A model generated the notes under the pieces. That model did no database searches. It saw only the letters and a program-made list of their open reading frames with translations, and was not told where the DNA came from. From Rarobacter faecitabidus (GTDB lineage Bacteria; Actinomycetota; Actinomycetes; Actinomycetales; Cellulomonadaceae): DNA of 64,000 bases. Shown here piece after piece: positions 62,901 to 64,000 of the stretch (position 1 is the stretch's first letter; each line of letters starts with the position of its first letter). Location: contig NZ_VFOS01000001.1 in NCBI RefSeq assembly GCF_006716265.1, forward strand, positions 1,364,001 to 1,428,000, in the 5' to 3' direction. The translations under genes and the position numbers were made by a program.

Positions 62901-63925
62901 GTGTTGGCAACATCGACTGTGAGTAGTGGCGTGTTCTCGATGTTCTGGATCGTCACTGTCTTCGCGACGGCACCCCACCCGCTCGAACCGCCGTTGGTGA
63001 TCGTTCCCCCCGCAATCGTCACACCGTTGGCAGACGAAGCCCAACCACCCGAACCGAAACTGTCCGCAAACGGCGCGTAGTAGTCGCTGATGGTCACCGA
63101 GTCGAAGGTCACTGACGCACCTGATCCCCCGGTTGCCCACAACCGCACCTTGAGGGACTTGGCTCCGGTCCACCCCAGAGTCTTCGCGATATCGAAGGTG
63201 AAGGTGCCGATCTCCGTCGAATCGGGCTGGAACAGCGTGTCGTAGTCGTTGCCGGTGGCGGGGTTGTTGATCTTGACGTTCCACTTCTGCGAAACGTTCG
63301 TGACCTTCACGGTCAAGTACCGGGCCACGGCGATGTCATTGACCTGAATGGTGGGGCTGATAATGCTCCCCCACTCCTTGCCCGCTTCGGTGGCGATCGT
63401 CACGCGGCCGCCGGATGCCGAAGTGGACACCTGATCAACCGCCCAGCCATCTGCGGAGTTCAAGTCGTTGTTGTACGCCGTCACCGTCGGCTCGGTCTGG
63501 GTCGGCGGTGGAGCGGTGTCGTCCGTGTGGAACATCTGCAGGACGTTGTTGACCCGAATCGCGTCGTCGTACGCGAAGGTACCGACGTCCATCGGGAATG
63601 TCGGCCCGTTGTGCTGATCCAGTTCTGGACCACCGTGTGGATAGTCGTAGGGATGAAGCACCATGCGGGAGTTCGGAACGGACAGCCATCGCTGCTGGTC
63701 AGGACCCGTTTGGGTGAGACCTGCCGAGGTAGTAGTGGCAGATTGCACGATCTCGGATGACGCCACTGATCCCACGGAGGCGGCGGCCTGTAACGAAGCG
63801 CCTGCAGTCGCCACGCCCGCCGTCGCGGCGAGCACCAGCGAAACCGCAAGCGCGGTAACTCGCCTTTGCACAGCGGCGCTCGGCCCCGTCTTTACATATC
63901 TCAACCAATCGTTGCGTGATTTCAT
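59966..63925 (-). CDS. Secreted six-hairpin glycosidase with tandem beta modules
   Basis: A 1319-residue exported enzyme. Residues 1-50 hold a long basic-hydrophobic signal peptide. Two similar beta-sandwich modules of about 130 residues lie near 150-280 and 285-420 (compare YLTVKVTNVSQKWNVKIN with LLTVDVANTTAKWALKIR). The catalytic part, about 580-985, is an (alpha/alpha)6 toroid with RDYWETYWDEYLSRVP, YLGWITMDMNVMPATPE, VSNSASWDSLLGIQQLV and FFPAEGRTRGFPTVQK, fitting the six-hairpin glycosidase superfamily near GH63/trehalase-like enzymes; exact family unknown. A TIG-like domain (VKQGETLTVSGTGFGANE) near 1040-1110 and a Lys-rich Ig-like end follow, without LPXTG. GAGGGA precedes ATG. Confidence 0.8.
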   Translation of the reverse strand: MKSRNDWLRYVKTGPSAAVQRRVTALAVSLVLAATAGVATAGASLQAAASVGSVASSEIVQSATTTSAGLTQTGPDQQRWLSVPNSRMVLHPYDYPHGGPELDQHNGPTFPMDVGTFAYDDAIRVNNVLQMFHTDDTAPPPTQTEPTVTAYNNDLNSADGWAVDQVSTSASGGRVTIATEAGKEWGSIISPTIQVNDIAVARYLTVKVTNVSQKWNVKINNPATGNDYDTLFQPDSTEIGTFTFDIAKTLGWTGAKSLKVRLWATGGSGASVTFDSVTISDYYAPFADSFGSGGWASSANGVTIAGGTITNGGSSGWGAVAKTVTIQNIENTPLLTVDVANTTAKWALKIRRGSSGNDLSPSLIHDTDQTGKITVDLAAAYNLTGKQTFEVRLFQVGPQGSTTVFNSIAIHTGESWLQPATGVANSWAPHELAFTGTYGSDGQVVGRDQFSGPDAFARVIDSSGLTRGQVVVTGHIGKNAAYDATTNTITYTADGKSISNQVHTDALAVAVALPAGVVPTFDGAATPAAQGTSRWLAILPEGSVRAVGVGFIARTSTTAAAVMAARAAAIAAIADPDADRDYWETYWDEYLSRVPVPQDFSLYHVEADGVTPAQVERMYYLGWITMDMNVMPATPETGNNFASLGTGMASLYDTGTIGVSNSASWDSLLGIQQLVHVDPENAWQTYEGMMALVAEDGMLAGESLPSRKAQTAWILYQVTGDKDRLAATYDDLIRHLRWEEDNMRWMSTDHDEPDEVDSEFTASLYFDLTYAERISKLLGEDAHVAEWAATKTRLARNYEEWFFPAEGRTRGFPTVQKIYLNTSRTSAPSGISVFRDPATQRWTDSGHQFYTSTAMVMDQLADQEMGWVVERFMQEYDPNRQFAGLARIAQKAPDAQLMTYGLIDRGDLEKARIFTNATIRDTVRSKWFAEVYHEAGGTREGTPRVSGVRPSIFGITNLIENIWLNNGYRMDLGNLSAIRLSDSMQGGIAGLMNLGQPLDLDLTADGALLSGPGAENIGCRLILLTSGETSGLDDCVGKDAQITVPTTAVKQGETLTVSGTGFGANEVVQFSIGATGVGSAIANPAGAFAGSVVVPKVTGAQTFVAAGPYSSASIVLTVTAPPDVPPPGGDKSPVTLEVSTSPAKPRVGQQVTLKVWARTTGIWKAARVKVTVNGEQATVSVPASGVASVKLGRATSTQALSVNVAFAGTDSLLAANRSLVVKVAKARSKVKITAKKKLKTGKRLTLRIRVSGPSDVSRAGKAWVLISGKRVRTVKVSHSGKVTVKVKVSKTGIQKVQVRYVGNKNVAKSQRTVKVHTLR

Positions 63926-63966
63926 GCTTCTTGTCCCTCATCGTTGAGTGATCCAACGCCTCCACC

Positions 63967-63976
63967 GAAGCGCTTC
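63967..63976. promoter_or_regulatory. GAAGCGCTTC palindrome upstream of the glycosidase gene
   Basis: A perfect 10-bp palindrome with the central GCGC core common in LacI/CcpA-type operators, 42 nt upstream of the start codon. The region continues past the window edge. A role in sugar control is inferred. Confidence 0.4.
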
Positions 63977-64000
63977 TGCAACGAGTCTACGACCGCGTTG

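Overview
The window comes from a GC-rich actinobacterium. The evidence is the tandem clpP1-clpP2 pair ahead of clpX, a type-2 (eukaryote-like) IleRS gene behind a T-box, a mycothiol-type nitroreductase (Rv2466c family), truncated haemoglobin O, EttA, a small DivIVA-domain protein, and many leaderless genes with TANNNT exactly 7 nt before the start codon. I cannot name the genus; a member of Actinomycetales/Micrococcales is a reasonable guess. Five tRNA genes are present and no rRNA or CRISPR array. Nothing was searched against databases; all names come from motifs read by eye.

Layout. 0-8.1 kb: ileS (cut by the window edge) with its T-box leader, a mini-DivIVA protein, a serpin lipoprotein, proC, a 59-codon unknown and valS. 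8.2-13.5 kb: two secreted proteins, a low-GC nuclease-fold protein and a 1257-residue multidomain carbohydrate-active-type protein with LacI-like palindromes upstream. 13.6-18.0 kb: the proteostasis block tig, clpP1, clpP2, clpX. 18.2-21.1 kb: tRNA-Gly, tRNA-Pro, then cysK-cysE behind a 22-codon leader peptide carrying four consecutive Cys codons. 21.1-33.5 kb: DNA glycosylase, rpiB, secreted RTX-repeat protein, M13 peptidase, a GH13 enzyme, a frameshifted epimerase, nitroreductase, pepN and an aldo/keto reductase. 33.6-47.9 kb: malQ, mscS, glbO-tesB, thioesterase, ettA, ssb, tRNA-Arg, SRAP protein, an ArsR-type regulator with a double-SRPBCC protein, hydrolase, Zur/Fur, thioredoxin, map and orn.

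48.0-55.5 kb is a decayed integrated element next to tRNA-His. It holds a broken serine recombinase, remnants of an actinobacterial conjugation module (TrbL-like fragment, two DUF6112 proteins, an M23 peptidase, a prim-pol fragment), an IS256-type transposase tail and a frameshifted HTH gene. Its intact cargo is an arsenic-resistance locus: arsR divergent from arsM-acr3-arsC around a 36-bp nested palindrome. 55.7-64 kb: ATP-grasp protein, oligopeptidase B, tRNA-Lys, an orphan basic C-terminal module, and a 1319-residue secreted six-hairpin glycosidase.

How the parts connect. Both large secreted proteins and the orphan downstream of tRNA-Lys end in a similar Lys-rich Ig-like module ending in a VKVRVIR-type motif, which suggests a shared way of staying at the cell surface. 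Together with GH13, MalQ and the LacI-like palindromes they suggest a glycan-degrading lifestyle. The most interesting regulatory feature is the polycysteine leader before cysK, which fits cysteine-sensing attenuation of cysteine synthesis.
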